Shown: positions 11,322 to 21,593 of the stretch, piece by piece
How positions within the stretch are numbered: the stretch's first letter is position 1
Layout of the letters: the number at the start of each line of letters is the position of its first letter
Origin: Incumbomyces delicatus
Lineage: Eukaryota; Ascomycota; Eurotiomycetes; Chaetothyriales; Trichomeriaceae
Reading direction: 5' to 3'
Assembly (NCBI GenBank): GCA_017655985.1
Contig: JACJVS010000002.1
Location: 1,240,001-1,304,000, forward strand
DNA: 64,000 nucleotides
Program-made: the position numbers and the translations under genes
Notes under the pieces: generated by a model
Database searches by the model: none
What the model was told of the DNA's origin: nothing
What the model saw: the letters and a program-made list of their open reading frames with translations, nothing else

Positions 11322-12357
11322 TCTGCTTATTACGAAGTACGTATCAAGACGACAGCCTGACAGCGATGAGGACGAGAGATCTGTGGTGGATGAGAGACGG
11401 TCTAACACATACGCAGGGTTTTGTGTGCAAGGATGTCCGACTCTTCTCTACGTGTGGTGTGCGATTTCTCGGAGACGCTTTGAGTATATGGATGGTTCCG
11501 ATCAAAGCTTGAAGTGCTCCGGCCCGCCTGCCAGTGCAAAGTAGCCAACGGTAGGATATCACTAGTCAAGCCCTTGTCTACGCAGCAAAAGAGATCCAGA
11601 AGGGTGAACAGCTTATGTATTACAGAGTGCTGATATCATTCTTGTCGCAATACATGTTTGCTACAAAACCCTAAATTTACCGAGATTGTCGAGGCTCTGA
11701 CTTTCACCTTCCAGCTGTGGGCATTATTCATTGGTGAGTGGTCGAAATCAGGACTGCAGATTTCGTTGTTTTGGGAACCCAACAAGGTCAAGGCTAGAGC
11801 ATGAAACACTGGGGTGCCAATCGACGGTCGAAGCCTTCCCCACTCTGGCTTGATGGGGCAGACTAGGGGACTTCGCATTCCTTGCATTTTCGAGATTTGT
11901 TGTTATTGCGGTTGCATTGCAGTTGTCTCTATTTCATCGTCGACTAGCGGCTGAGGTGCTGGATTCTAGAATCAGGACTCAAGACCTCCCACACCCTACA
12001 GAATTTGACACCGCAGCAACGCGCTTTCTCTCGTTCTACTCTAGACCAGCAACTCCCCATTCGTTTACATCCAGCGCACCGCCTCATTTCGTCACTGTCC
12101 AAGTCACTACTTGCAGACTGAGCTCGCTGGCGAAATTCACCGAGTCACTTGAGCTTCCTCGCTCACTCGCCGTAACCCAGTCGAAGCTGGACACGACACC
12201 GAACGACGGCTACCGCGACCACGACCACGACCACGACCACCATCATCTCGAACTGTGAGCTGTGCGTTGCTCGACCTGAAGTACTCGGTCCCTCTGCTGA
12301 AACGAGGTCGATCGTTCCAATGCAATCGTAGCATTCTTGCCTCATATCTGGAGCACA
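11322..12357. other. Divergent promoter / long 5' UTR of the F-box-WD40 gene
   Basis: About 1 kb between divergent starts. Small open frames occur in it (for example 11917-12258, +) but look like upstream ORFs in a leader, not genes. A GACCAC repeat lies at 12216-12243. No confident promoter element was identified. Confidence 0.5.
12216..12243. repeat. GACCAC hexanucleotide microsatellite
   Basis: About four and a half copies of CGACCA/GACCAC, with a neighbouring CATCATC. It lies about 115 bp upstream of the F-box/WD40 start, probably in the 5' leader. Confidence 0.85.
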
Positions 12358-14547
12358 ATGCAAACGGATGCTGCTTCCTCCATCGCACCTGGCAGGGGGA
12401 CATCGCTGCTAGCATGGCCTCGTCCGGTAACTTCGAGTGGTTCCTTTGCGGCCATCTCTGGTATCCCTGCTCCGCCTCCGAATGTCCATCGTAATCGGCT
12501 CTCCTATCATCCTCCTCCAACATACCGGAACCACGAATGGGATGTGCTCAGGCAACCAGAAGGGATAGGACCTGGACCTGCCAGTGGGAGCCAGACGTTC
12601 ACCGACCCTTTCGCCCCGAGCGCCCCGAGCGCCCCGCCCATAGGTGCAACTCCCACTCCTCCCAGACACCATATACGGAGACACTCAGCCCTTGCGGAGT
12701 CCATTAGAAATGGCTTTTCCAATGTGCGATCTCTAGGCAGGCGCGTGTCTCTCAGCATGAGGGGGAAAGGAAGACCGGCCGTTGAAGGTAGATCAGATAA
12801 TCCTGAGAACAAACACTCTTCTACAAAAGAATCAGACCATGTGCTCGAAAGACCCGACCCTACCACTACCAATACTTCGCCAATAAGACCACACTCCATG
12901 GTGCAGAGTCTTCGTTCGCGCCGGCGGCCTTCAATGCCCATTTTGAGATATGCTGCCGCTCCTGATGCTGAAATTCAGCCACTCCGCAAGCCAGAGTTTC
13001 ACAGGGCGGTGACAGTGTATCAGAGGCCAGAATATCCATCAGGCGGCGCCGGCGCGAGAGCTTCTGCAGCTGCTCAGAATGAGGCCCTGCAGCTAGCAAG
13101 AGCCACTCCCTTGCCACCTTATCGACCGCGCTCGGACTCCCTGGAAGAGTACAGAGACTCGGAAAGCGGTATCGGAATCATGATGGATGTGGCGGAGCGC
13201 TCTCAATCTACCACTCCAAACGTGGTTCGCCGTGATCCCGCCGACGTCCTTGCTATTGAATTGCTCGAACACATGCTGTCATTTCTGGACGCACAATCGC
13301 TGCTACAGCTCGAGCTCGTTTCGACACGCTGGAGGGACTTGTGTCATTCACAATCCGTCTGGCGCCAGGTCTTCTACCGCGCGTATGCACCCTCTCGACC
13401 TAGCAGACTCCTTGCAGCTCCGAAGATAGCAGGCTTGGGCAAGAATACTTCAGGCCAAGATTTCCGCAAACTCTACAGCGTGCGAAAGCTCATTGACAGG
13501 AAATGGGCCCGCCGAGAGGCTGCCGCAATCTACCTCAACGGTCACAAAGACAGCGTGTATTGCGTTCAGTTTGACGAGGATAAGATCATCACCGGCTCGA
13601 GGGACAACACCATCCGGATTTGGGATGCTCGCACATATCAGTGTTTGAAGAAGCTGGCCCCTCCGAACAACCAGCGAGAACGAAATCAGATCATTCGCGC
13701 CGACGTCGAACCCACCGGAGTGATGCCGTTCATGACCATGGATGCATCTTCGTTGGAGCCACGAAGCACACCCTTGTCGATGTGGCACCACGCCTCAGTT
13801 CTTTGCCTGCAGTACGACGATGACATTTTGGTAACTGGGTCGTCTGACTTTACCTGCATTGTCTGGTCGATTCGCGACGACTACCAGCCAATCTTTCGAC
13901 TCACAGGACATCGCGCAGGCGTCCTCGATGTCTGCATTGATTCGAGCCGCATCGTCACTTGCTCCAAGGACACGACCATCAAGGTATGGGATAGACACAC
14001 GGGTGCCCTGATGAGGACCCTCAAAGGGCACAGAGGCCCTGTGAATGCGGTCCAGGTGCGAGGTAATTTGCTGGCAAGTGCTAGTGGCGATGGCATGGCG
14101 AAATTATGGCGTCTGGATACCGGTATGTGCATTAAGGAGTTCCATTCCAAGGAGCGAGGTCTGGCTTGTGTCGAGTTTTCGGAAGACGGCAGGACAATTT
14201 TCGCCGGCGGTAATGACTATGTCATTTTTGAGTTCGACACGACAACAGGCAGTGTGAGGCGAGAATTAGAAGGGCATCAAGACCTGGTTCGGTCCTTGCA
14301 TCTAGATTCGGTCAATGGGCGCATTATCAGCGGAAGTTATGATCATTCCGTCAGGGTCTGGGACGTAAAGTCTGGCAAGAACGAGGCCGACGGGGGCCTA
14401 AAAATCAACCTCGAAGGCTGGACATCTAGTTGGATGTTGGCCGCCAAAAGCAATTATCGGAAAATCGCCTGTGCCAGTCAGGATGGGCGTGTCGTTATTG
14501 TCGATTTTGGGTTTGGTATCAATGGTGTTGATCTGGTTGAAGCTTAG
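12358..14547 (+). CDS. F-box and WD40-repeat protein (SCF substrate receptor)
   Basis: A single exon of 729 aa from the ATG at 12358 (MQTDAASSIAPGRG). Residues 1-290 are disordered, rich in Pro, Ser and Arg. An F-box lies at about 292-342 (D-V-L-A-I-E-L-L-E-H-M-L-S-F-L-D, ending in W-R-D-L-C and V-W-R-Q-V-F). WD40 repeats run from about 394 to the C-terminus; at least six are clear, with endings T-I-R-I-W-D, C-I-V-W, T-I-K-V-W-D, A-K-L-W and S-V-R-V-W-D. The architecture is that of FBXW adaptors, where the F-box binds Skp1 and the propeller binds phosphorylated substrates. It is shorter at the repeats than Met30/SconB and I cannot match it to one named yeast F-box protein. Nuclear or cytosolic location is not shown. 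Confidence 0.82.
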   Translation: MQTDAASSIAPGRGTSLLAWPRPVTSSGSFAAISGIPAPPPNVHRNRLSYHPPPTYRNHEWDVLRQPEGIGPGPASGSQTFTDPFAPSAPSAPPIGATPTPPRHHIRRHSALAESIRNGFSNVRSLGRRVSLSMRGKGRPAVEGRSDNPENKHSSTKESDHVLERPDPTTTNTSPIRPHSMVQSLRSRRRPSMPILRYAAAPDAEIQPLRKPEFHRAVTVYQRPEYPSGGAGARASAAAQNEALQLARATPLPPYRPRSDSLEEYRDSESGIGIMMDVAERSQSTTPNVVRRDPADVLAIELLEHMLSFLDAQSLLQLELVSTRWRDLCHSQSVWRQVFYRAYAPSRPSRLLAAPKIAGLGKNTSGQDFRKLYSVRKLIDRKWARREAAAIYLNGHKDSVYCVQFDEDKIITGSRDNTIRIWDARTYQCLKKLAPPNNQRERNQIIRADVEPTGVMPFMTMDASSLEPRSTPLSMWHHASVLCLQYDDDILVTGSSDFTCIVWSIRDDYQPIFRLTGHRAGVLDVCIDSSRIVTCSKDTTIKVWDRHTGALMRTLKGHRGPVNAVQVRGNLLASASGDGMAKLWRLDTGMCIKEFHSKERGLACVEFSEDGRTIFAGGNDYVIFEFDTTTGSVRRELEGHQDLVRSLHLDSVNGRIISGSYDHSVRVWDVKSGKNEADGGLKINLEGWTSSWMLAAKSNYRKIACASQDGRVVIVDFGFGINGVDLVEA

Positions 14548-15030
14548 CGATGGAGTTGGTGTATGTATTTATCGTTCTTGATATCGACGGATGTACGGCC
14601 GGAAGCTCGTGAGCTCTGCTCGAATTTTAGGAATTTAGCCCAAGTAGCATGAGTCGGGAACAGAAAAACACTGCTCGAGGCACTGCAATTGACCATTTTC
14701 TGACGACAATCCGTTCATGCCGTACGTGACTTCTACTAGCTAGGTATTTTGATTTTCAATCTACTACGTCTACCTCGTGATGGAGACTGTGGCGCCTCGA
14801 TTTTTTCTATAACTCGGAAGCCGTCGTCGAGTTCTTCATGTTAATGCCACTTCGTAGTAGACTACCGGCCCCGCCGCTGGCCCATCTTGGTTTATGTACT
14901 CGGTAGTCTTCAATTCGCATCACTTGTCCTAGGAGGCTATCAGATCCTTGAGTTGACTAGACTCAGATAGCCTATGGGGCCTTGAACATTCTTTGATCAA
15001 GTCTTCGACTTGCTGGAGTGGATTTCAGTC
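14548..15030. other. Intergenic, F-box/WD40 to COG8 (tandem)
   Basis: A non-coding interval of 483 bp between two rightward genes. It should contain the 3' UTR of the first and the promoter of the second. Nothing distinctive was seen. Confidence 0.5.
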
Positions 15031-16785
15031 ATGGCTGATCCACTGCTCGAACTGCTCCTCAAAGATAATAAAGATAATAAAGACACTGCACAACAATCTC
15101 TGGCGTCAAGTTCGACCCCTGAAAAGTACTTGACTCGCCTACTGTCGCTCCAGCCCTCAGATCTCACTACCACCGAACCCCAATCACTCGCCCAGTCTTC
15201 GCAAAGCAATGTGTTCGCTCTACAGGCACTCAGTTCCCGCTCACACCGGTCGACCACTGCGTCATCAGATCAATTGGCATTTCTCCAGGAGGCACTGCCA
15301 GCGTTGGCACAAGCTGTGACCGAGGTGAAGAAAACAGTCCCACGCCTTGACGAAAGTGCGGTGCATTTCGCCACGACTTACAGCAAAGCTCGCACTACCG
15401 CTACGACGACGACGACCACCACCACCACCAGCAAGAACACCAACGAAGCCAGCAATGTACTTAGCCAACGGAAGGAGTCGATGCTCTTTTCTCGCCAAGC
15501 CGAGAAACTCCAGGACATCCTGGAGCTGCCAACCTTGTTGTCCACCGCCATAGCGACAGCAGCAAGCAGTCCCTCCGGCAGTGCGAGCTACACGCAAGCA
15601 CTCGATCTCTATGCACACATCAAGCGGCTGGGTATGCTGTACCCGGATTCACAGCTCGTGACGGAGACACAGGTGAAAGCAGACCAAGCACTGAAAGAAA
15701 TGACGACGAACTTGCTCGCCAGTCTACGCGGGCAGAACCTCAGACTCGCGGCCGCCATAAGGACGATCGGCTGGTTGCGCCGGGTTGTGCCGGAGCTCTC
15801 GGTCACGAGTGGCGCACTCCTCGTTGGAGTGCCACCAGATCACAACGACGACACGAGAGGTGCGGGTGCAGGTGCGGGCTTCTACTCACACAAGGAAGAA
15901 GAGCAATCCGAGGGATCCTTCGGAGCACTATTCCTCGCTGCGCGGCTAAGCACATTCCTGTCACTGACGGAGGACGCGCTAGCACCGCTACGAGACCTGG
16001 CGGATCAGGAGACGGAGAAGAGGACGCAAAATGCTAGTGCTAGTACTAGTACTGGTAGCACGACTACTGATGCTCAGCTGCCGCGGCGGCCTCCTCCTCC
16101 TCCTCCCCCTGTTACTGCTGCTCACCAGCCATCATACACTATGCAAGGGCAGCAGACAGAGCGCTACCTCAAACGGTACATTGAGATCTTCCGGGAGCAG
16201 TCCTTCGCCACGATCCAGATGTACAGGAATATTTTCCCGTCTTTGCCTTCGTCTTCGTCCCGCCACACTACCACTCCCAGTAACACTGCCAACGCGGCTG
16301 AGAAAGAGGAAATGGAAGTGGCTCCCGAGGAGGGCGAGGAGGGAGAAAGTTTGCTGCGTCTGCCGACAGCGCTCGCTTCGTTCCCCATGCACCTCGTGGC
16401 ATTGTTGATGGAGACCCTGCAGACTTATCTGCCCAATGTCACTGATGCTGCCGCCCGAGAATCCCTGCTGATTCAGGTGCTCTATGCGGCGAACAGTCTC
16501 GGCAGGCTGGGGGCCGACTTCAGCATGATGATTGCCTTGTTGGACTTGCCGGGGAGTAGTGGTTCAGCCGCTGGCCCGATGAGGAAATCAACGGCAGCGG
16601 GAGCAGCAGCAGAGGAGGGCACGGACGGGACGGAGGCTGGGGGAGAAAAAGCAGAGCAGCTAATTGAGCCGGAGTGGTACAGGGTGATTAAGAAGCATAG
16701 GGTTCAAGCTGCGCGGCTCGATGCGTTGGCCTCAGGCCAGGGGTCGAGGAGGCCCTCGCAGGATGCCAGTGTAGCTGTCAAATGA
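15031..16785 (+). CDS. COG8: Conserved oligomeric Golgi complex subunit 8
   Basis: A single exon of 584 aa from the ATG at 15031 (MADPLLELLLKD). The Dor1-like domain is visible: L-L-x-x-S-R-Q-A-E-K-L-Q-D-I-L-E-L-P-T-L (about residues 155-175), A-L-D-L-Y-A-H-I-K-R-L (about 190-200), L-R-G-Q-N-L-R-L-A-A-A-I-R-T-I-G-W-L-R-R (about 232-251), then F-G-A-L-F-L-A-A-R-L near 293. COG8 is in lobe B of the COG tether for retrograde intra-Golgi vesicles. Lineage-specific low-complexity inserts interrupt it: a Thr run coded by ACG/ACC repeats near 15402-15431, a Ser/Thr run near 16030-16070 and a Pro run near 16090-16112. The C-terminal A-A-N-S-L-G-R-L-G-A-D-F block is intact. Its stop lies only 75 bp from the stop of the convergent LENG1 gene. 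Confidence 0.87.
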   Translation: MADPLLELLLKDNKDNKDTAQQSLASSSTPEKYLTRLLSLQPSDLTTTEPQSLAQSSQSNVFALQALSSRSHRSTTASSDQLAFLQEALPALAQAVTEVKKTVPRLDESAVHFATTYSKARTTATTTTTTTTTSKNTNEASNVLSQRKESMLFSRQAEKLQDILELPTLLSTAIATAASSPSGSASYTQALDLYAHIKRLGMLYPDSQLVTETQVKADQALKEMTTNLLASLRGQNLRLAAAIRTIGWLRRVVPELSVTSGALLVGVPPDHNDDTRGAGAGAGFYSHKEEEQSEGSFGALFLAARLSTFLSLTEDALAPLRDLADQETEKRTQNASASTSTGSTTTDAQLPRRPPPPPPPVTAAHQPSYTMQGQQTERYLKRYIEIFREQSFATIQMYRNIFPSLPSSSSRHTTTPSNTANAAEKEEMEVAPEEGEEGESLLRLPTALASFPMHLVALLMETLQTYLPNVTDAAARESLLIQVLYAANSLGRLGADFSMMIALLDLPGSSGSAAGPMRKSTAAGAAAEEGTDGTEAGGEKAEQLIEPEWYRVIKKHRVQAARLDALASGQGSRRPSQDASVAVK

Positions 16786-16860
16786 AAAATGAACTGACGA
16801 CCGATTTTGTCATATGTGTGGATTGATTGCGCTGCAAGAGCCAAACTCGGTTTGTCTGAA

Positions 16861-17778
16861 TTATCTCTCAGGGCTTCGCGACCGCCTCGACCTGGTGGAG
16901 GACGTGTGCCCATGCCGGTCTTTACTACGGCGCTTACGCGGATCTACGAGCGCTCGCCTATCTTCTTCTCCATCTCCATCTCTTCTGTGTCGGTGCCTGT
17001 GCCTATGCGAGTGGTGACGCCCGTCTCTCCTCTCCTTTTTCGCCAACCCTTCCACTTCATGCAAATCCCGTTCTCGTTCTTCGCGCCACTTGGATCTCTG
17101 CTTCTCGGTGTGCTTGAGTTGTTTCACCCCTTGCTTCATCACCAGCAGAGGGTCACTTGCATGCAGCCGCTTTTGATCTCGGTCTTGACGCCCTGCATCT
17201 TCGTTTCCCCATACGTCTTTCGCCGGACCAGAGGCGGACTGGTCCAAGGCAAGTGAACTGTACCACGGCTTCTGAGCGTCTCGCTGTCGGCCTGCTGCGT
17301 CCCGAAAGCGCATGTTGGAGATGTGGTCGAGGGGATCGTCTGCCTGGGTCACTGGATCGCGCCGGGATCTGGTTCGTAGGTCTCTGTCTTCATTCGCATC
17401 CCCACTACGATGCGTACGCTCTGAGTTTGAGACAGCGGCGTTCCCTCGTCCATGTGATTGTGGTTGTGGAAGATGGTCATGGTGGATTTCGTCATGGTCG
17501 AAGATGGACCTTTTCCTTTTGCCAACAGCAGCTGTTCTTTCTGGGGAGGTCTGACCGGCCGGTTCCTCTCCTCTTAGCAGTCGAAGTCTATCAGCAGCAT
17601 CGTCGTCTCTCTGCTTGCGCTCGGCTATCCGCTGGGCGGACTGTGCTTGTTCCTCATCCCGCCTCACGCGCTCGATGTTGTCTTGGTTGTACACGTTCCA
17701 TGATTTTTTGCCCAAGAGGTGTCTTTCGATGTCAGCTTGGCTCGGCGGTGCTTAGATGCAACTCACCTACAACGGCAT
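16861..17778 (-). CDS. CIR-N domain protein, LENG1 homolog
   Basis: Two exons: 17771-17778 (8 bp, ATGCCGTT) and 16861-17722, separated by a 48-bp intron with donor GTAGGT and acceptor AAAG. Joining them gives MPLHLLGKKSWNVYNQDN, the conserved start of leukocyte-receptor-cluster member 1 and CIR-type proteins. The total is 289 aa. Residues 5-45 form the CIR-N domain (K-K-S-W-N-V-Y-N-x-D-N-I-E-R-V-R-R-D-E). The rest is strongly charged and disordered, with one conserved island (D-A-Q-K-P-W-Y-S-S near residue 158). The tail is Arg/Ser/His-rich with RSRRSRSPER at the end, an RS-like composition typical of nuclear splicing-associated proteins. A nuclear role in splicing or co-repression is inferred from family only. 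The 8-bp first exon is set by frame and family match, so it is fairly sure but unproven. Confidence 0.82.
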
Positions 17779-18425
17779 TTTGAGCTGGTGGTGCTGCGGT
17801 TTAATGTATTGACGCACCTCGTGGAGCGGTGCTCGGGCCTGGATTGTTATCGTTATCGCCTAAGACACGCTAATATTGACTAATTTCTTCCAAGAAGTAA
17901 TTAATTCGTTAATATTACGAAGTAATGTACGAAGTATTACCAAGCCCCGCCCCTGGTGTCCGGGGACAACCGTGGGCATTTGCAGTGTGCAGAGCGCCAC
18001 GTGGACCACTAGCCTTAGAGCTTGGGGGCACCAACCGCGACCCCTCAGCCCCCTTGTGGCGGGGTTCTATTCTCCCAGGTTGGTAAGCTGCGGTGCCTCG
18101 AAGAGCCAAACAAAGGGCAGACGTACCGAGAACACTCGTTTCAAGTCATACTAGTTCATTACCAAACCCGCTGGTCGGTTCTCGCAACTTCAAGTCAGCA
18201 TTGCAAAGGCTCATTGCTTACGGAGTACTCGGTACCTACCAAGGTACCTAGTATTCGGACACATAACCCCAATTGTCAGGTGGACGTGTATTAGGCCGCC
18301 ACGAAACACCTGGATCTGTAATACCAGAAATCCGATTCCAGATCAAATCCTACCCGGGTGAAGTCAATTTCGAAACCAAGAGGCCATTGTCCTTCCGCTC
18401 AGAAGTCAACAAAGAACGAGCGATA
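17779..18425. other. Divergent promoter, LENG1 / SEC18
   Basis: A non-coding interval of about 650 bp. It contains an AT-rich patch (17868-17945) with repeated TTACGAAGTA words, two GTTATCG copies at about 17845-17856 (GATA-type cores on the other strand), and a TACGGAGTAC-GGTACC-AAGGTACC palindromic cluster at 18219-18250. The frame upstream of the SEC18 ATG is open back to about 18273, but the family start is the ATG at 18426. Confidence 0.55.
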
Positions 18426-20894
18426 ATGTCCAACCTCTTTGGGGGACGAGACAACCTCTTCGGAGGCAGAGACGGCGGACGAGGGTATCAGCAAGGCGGA
18501 TACAACCCTCCAGCCCGTTCACCACAACCACCTGCACCCCCCTACGGAGCCGGTGGAGGAGGAGGATACAATGATAGGCCCATGGACGGCTACGGTACAC
18601 CGTCACCTGCTCAACGTATGCCCGGCAGACCTTCGAGTGGGCGCCAGAGTCGTGGAGGCGCTCTGCAACTGCAGCCCACGAAGTCGCCAGACAACCTGTA
18701 CACCTTCTCCAATCTAGTCGCAGTATCAACCCGAGATATCCCTTCTCAGCAACAAGACGTCTTCCTGCTGGTGAATGGCCAATATGTCGTCTCGGCACGC
18801 CCATTGGATCAGTTCGAGCCCGGCAAAATCGGCCTGTCAACAGTGCAAAGAGAGTGGATGAGTATAGCTTTGACTGACTTTGTCAGTGTTCAACCCTACG
18901 ATATCTTCTCGCAAGGTGGACAGGCATACCTCGGGACAATGGACGTGGAAATTGGTTTTGCTGGCAAGAAGACGGTCGATACACCTTTTGATCAAGACGA
19001 GCTCGCCAAGATTGTCACGAGGATATTCCAGAACCAGATCTTCGCTCCCGGACAGCGCTTCCTCATGGATCACAAGAGCATTCCCATGTCGCTCACCATC
19101 AAGACCGTGCAGCAGATGGATTTCGCAGAGAAGCCATCAAGTGCTCCGACCACCTCAGACCCCATGTCTCGAGGTCTGCTCACCCCTCAAACCCAAATCA
19201 ACTTCTTCCGGGACCCTAAATCACCCATCAACCTCAAGGCCTCCGCCCGCCGGCCTGCGACGAATGCCATAGTGGCCCCTGACTTCAAATTTGAGGACAT
19301 GGGTATTGGTGGCTTGGACGCAGAGTTCAGCACCATCTTCCGTCGCGCATTTGCCTCCCGAATCTTTCCACCGGGTCTCGTGGAGAAATTGGGCATCCAG
19401 CATGTCAAAGGCATTCTGTTATATGGTCCACCGGGCACAGGAAAGACCTTGATCGCAAGACAGATTGGAAAGATGCTTAATGCACGAGAACCCAAGATTA
19501 TAAATGGTCCGGAAGTGCTCAACAAGTACGTCGGTCAGTCTGAGGAGAACATCAGAAAGCTGTTTGCAGATGCTGAAAAGGAATACAAGGAGAAGGGAGA
19601 CGAGTCGGGTCTCCACATCATCATTTTTGACGAACTCGATGCCGTGTGCAAGCAACGAGGAAGCGGCGCCGGTGGTGGGACTGGCGTAGGTGACAGTGTT
19701 GTCAACCAGCTGCTGTCGAAGCTTGATGGCGTTGACCAACTCAACAACATCCTGCTCATCGGCATGACCAACCGAATGGACATGATCGACGATGCATTGC
19801 TGCGACCAGGTCGATTGGAAGTGCACATGGAAATTTCTCTACCAGATGAAGCAGGTCGAGCACAGATTCTGAAGATTCATACTACGAAAATGAGAAGCAA
19901 CAATGTCATGGACCACGACGTCGACATCGCCGAACTAGCACATCTAACCAAGAATTTCTCGGGCGCTGAAATTGGCGGTTTGGTGAAGTCAGCAACCTCA
20001 TTTGCTTTCAATCGACACGTAAAAGTTGGCACCATGGCTGGAGTCAGCGACGATGTCGTGAATATGAAGGTCAACAGAGGGGACTTTATGAAAGCCTTGG
20101 ACGAAGTCAAACCAGCGTTTGGCGTATCGGAAGAAGAGCTTACAAACTGCCTCCGAGGCGGCATCATCCACTATTCGCCCTATATCAAAGCCATTCTCGA
20201 CGAAGGCAGCCTCTTCGTGAAGCAGGTCCGGTCACCTGACTCCAAGCCCTTACTCTCGGTCATCTTCCACGGACCAGGTGGCGCAGGCACCACTGCTTTG
20301 GCAGCAAAGGTTGCGATTGATTCAGAATACCCTTTCATCAAATTACTCTCACCCGAGGACATGGTCGGTTTTGGTGAGGCTGCAAAAATCCAGCACATTA
20401 CCAAGGTCTTTACCGACGCATACAAGAGCGCCATAGGCTGCATTGTCATCGACAGCATTGAACGGATATTTGAGTGGGTGCCCATCGGGCCGCGATTCAG
20501 CAACCCTATCCTTCAGACCCTAATTACTTGCCTACGAAAACAACCGCCCAGTGGTCGACGATTGCTCATTCTAGCTACTACGACCGAGAGAAGCGTTTTA
20601 CAACAACTGGAAATGTTCAGCCATTTCAACAGTGACGTCTCTGTGCCGACCTTGAAGACTTATGATGAGTTGGCTCTCGTCATGAAAGAGTCTAAAGCAT
20701 TCACTGGACAAGATATCCGGAACGCCATTGAAGAGATACGGCAGATAACAGGATCGGAAGATGTAGGTGTAGGAATCAAGAAGATTCAATTGAGCATTGA
20801 AACCGCAAAGCAGGATGTCAACCTGGCTTCAAGGTTTGCAAGCGTTGTATCAAGGGCAATTGCAGAGAGGCCATCCTTTAGACTAGATAGGTGA
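18426..20894 (+). CDS. SEC18: Vesicular-fusion ATPase Sec18/NSF
   Basis: A single exon of 822 aa from the ATG at 18426. A Gly/Pro/Arg-rich extension (residues 1-80) precedes the N-domain (about 85-275), which binds the SNAP/Sec17-SNARE complex. The D1 AAA+ module has Walker A GPPGTGKT at about 332-339, Walker B I-I-I-F-D-E-L-D near 398-405 and the second region of homology G-M-T-N-R-x-D-M-I-D-D-A-L-L-R-P-G-R. D2 starts near residue 595. Its Walker A reads GPGGAGTT, with Thr where the P-loop lysine is expected, and its Walker B is I-V-I-D-S-I-E-R, lacking the second acidic residue. D1 drives SNARE disassembly; D2 normally holds ATP to keep the hexamer together. NSF acts at most fusion steps of the secretory pathway. 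Identity is certain; the D2 change is discussed as a finding. Confidence 0.95.
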   Translation: MSNLFGGRDNLFGGRDGGRGYQQGGYNPPARSPQPPAPPYGAGGGGGYNDRPMDGYGTPSPAQRMPGRPSSGRQSRGGALQLQPTKSPDNLYTFSNLVAVSTRDIPSQQQDVFLLVNGQYVVSARPLDQFEPGKIGLSTVQREWMSIALTDFVSVQPYDIFSQGGQAYLGTMDVEIGFAGKKTVDTPFDQDELAKIVTRIFQNQIFAPGQRFLMDHKSIPMSLTIKTVQQMDFAEKPSSAPTTSDPMSRGLLTPQTQINFFRDPKSPINLKASARRPATNAIVAPDFKFEDMGIGGLDAEFSTIFRRAFASRIFPPGLVEKLGIQHVKGILLYGPPGTGKTLIARQIGKMLNAREPKIINGPEVLNKYVGQSEENIRKLFADAEKEYKEKGDESGLHIIIFDELDAVCKQRGSGAGGGTGVGDSVVNQLLSKLDGVDQLNNILLIGMTNRMDMIDDALLRPGRLEVHMEISLPDEAGRAQILKIHTTKMRSNNVMDHDVDIAELAHLTKNFSGAEIGGLVKSATSFAFNRHVKVGTMAGVSDDVVNMKVNRGDFMKALDEVKPAFGVSEEELTNCLRGGIIHYSPYIKAILDEGSLFVKQVRSPDSKPLLSVIFHGPGGAGTTALAAKVAIDSEYPFIKLLSPEDMVGFGEAAKIQHITKVFTDAYKSAIGCIVIDSIERIFEWVPIGPRFSNPILQTLITCLRKQPPSGRRLLILATTTERSVLQQLEMFSHFNSDVSVPTLKTYDELALVMKESKAFTGQDIRNAIEEIRQITGSEDVGVGIKKIQLSIETAKQDVNLASRFASVVSRAIAERPSFRLDR

Positions 20895-21593
20895 CGGTCT
20901 GGTTTTCGAGGTTCTGCGCACCTACCACCGCCTGGAGATCTAGAAATACCATAGACACTATTGCCCCTGGTTGTGGCCGATTTGTGACATGTATTTGAGC
21001 CATCCTTTCGTAGTTGAGCTTGCTGTGGAGTCGGCCACGTTTTGGAGAAGACTCGCCGCCTAAATTATTGGTTGTTCATTTTCACGTAACTTTTACAACG
21101 TTTCTTTCCTCGAAAAGCCTTTGTTAAAGTGGTTGAAACGCAGGCTGCTATTTCGGAGGTGGCTGTGGCAGCTTGGATGAAATGGAGGACAATGCAGCCG
21201 ACGCAGCGATGCGTGAAATGATGGGCTTCAGCTCTTTCGGGAGCAACAAAAGACAGAAGTTGAATTCTGGCACTAATCAGAACGAACCGAGTAAGTAAAA
21301 TAATGTACTGTGCAGAAATGAAGGTGTTGCCTGCCGCTTCGTGAAATTGAACAGGACAATTGTCAGATGCCACACTTCGTCCAAATCCCGTCCAGAAATG
21401 AAATTTAGTGACTCATCGTCTACATCTGCCAGGCAGAACGTTGCCCAATTGGACGACCCGCCATTCGATCGCACAAAATACTGTCTCGCACTTTTGATAT
21501 TGAACATTGACGCTTTCCACAGAAAAATCAGCCACCTCAAGCAATTCAATACCTCTCGGCACAAAACGAAGTGACAAGTCCGGACATTCGGAA
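20895..21593. other. Intergenic, SEC18 to the 176-aa unknown gene
   Basis: A non-coding interval of 0.7 kb. Frames open on the minus strand (for example 21277-21681) overlap the leader and first exon of the downstream gene and match nothing. It presumably holds the SEC18 3' UTR and the next gene's promoter. Confidence 0.5.

Noticed and set aside
11917..12258. 113-codon plus frame with His-Asp repeats
   Set aside because: It lies just upstream of the F-box/WD40 start and its repeat comes from a GACCAC microsatellite. Treated as leader sequence.
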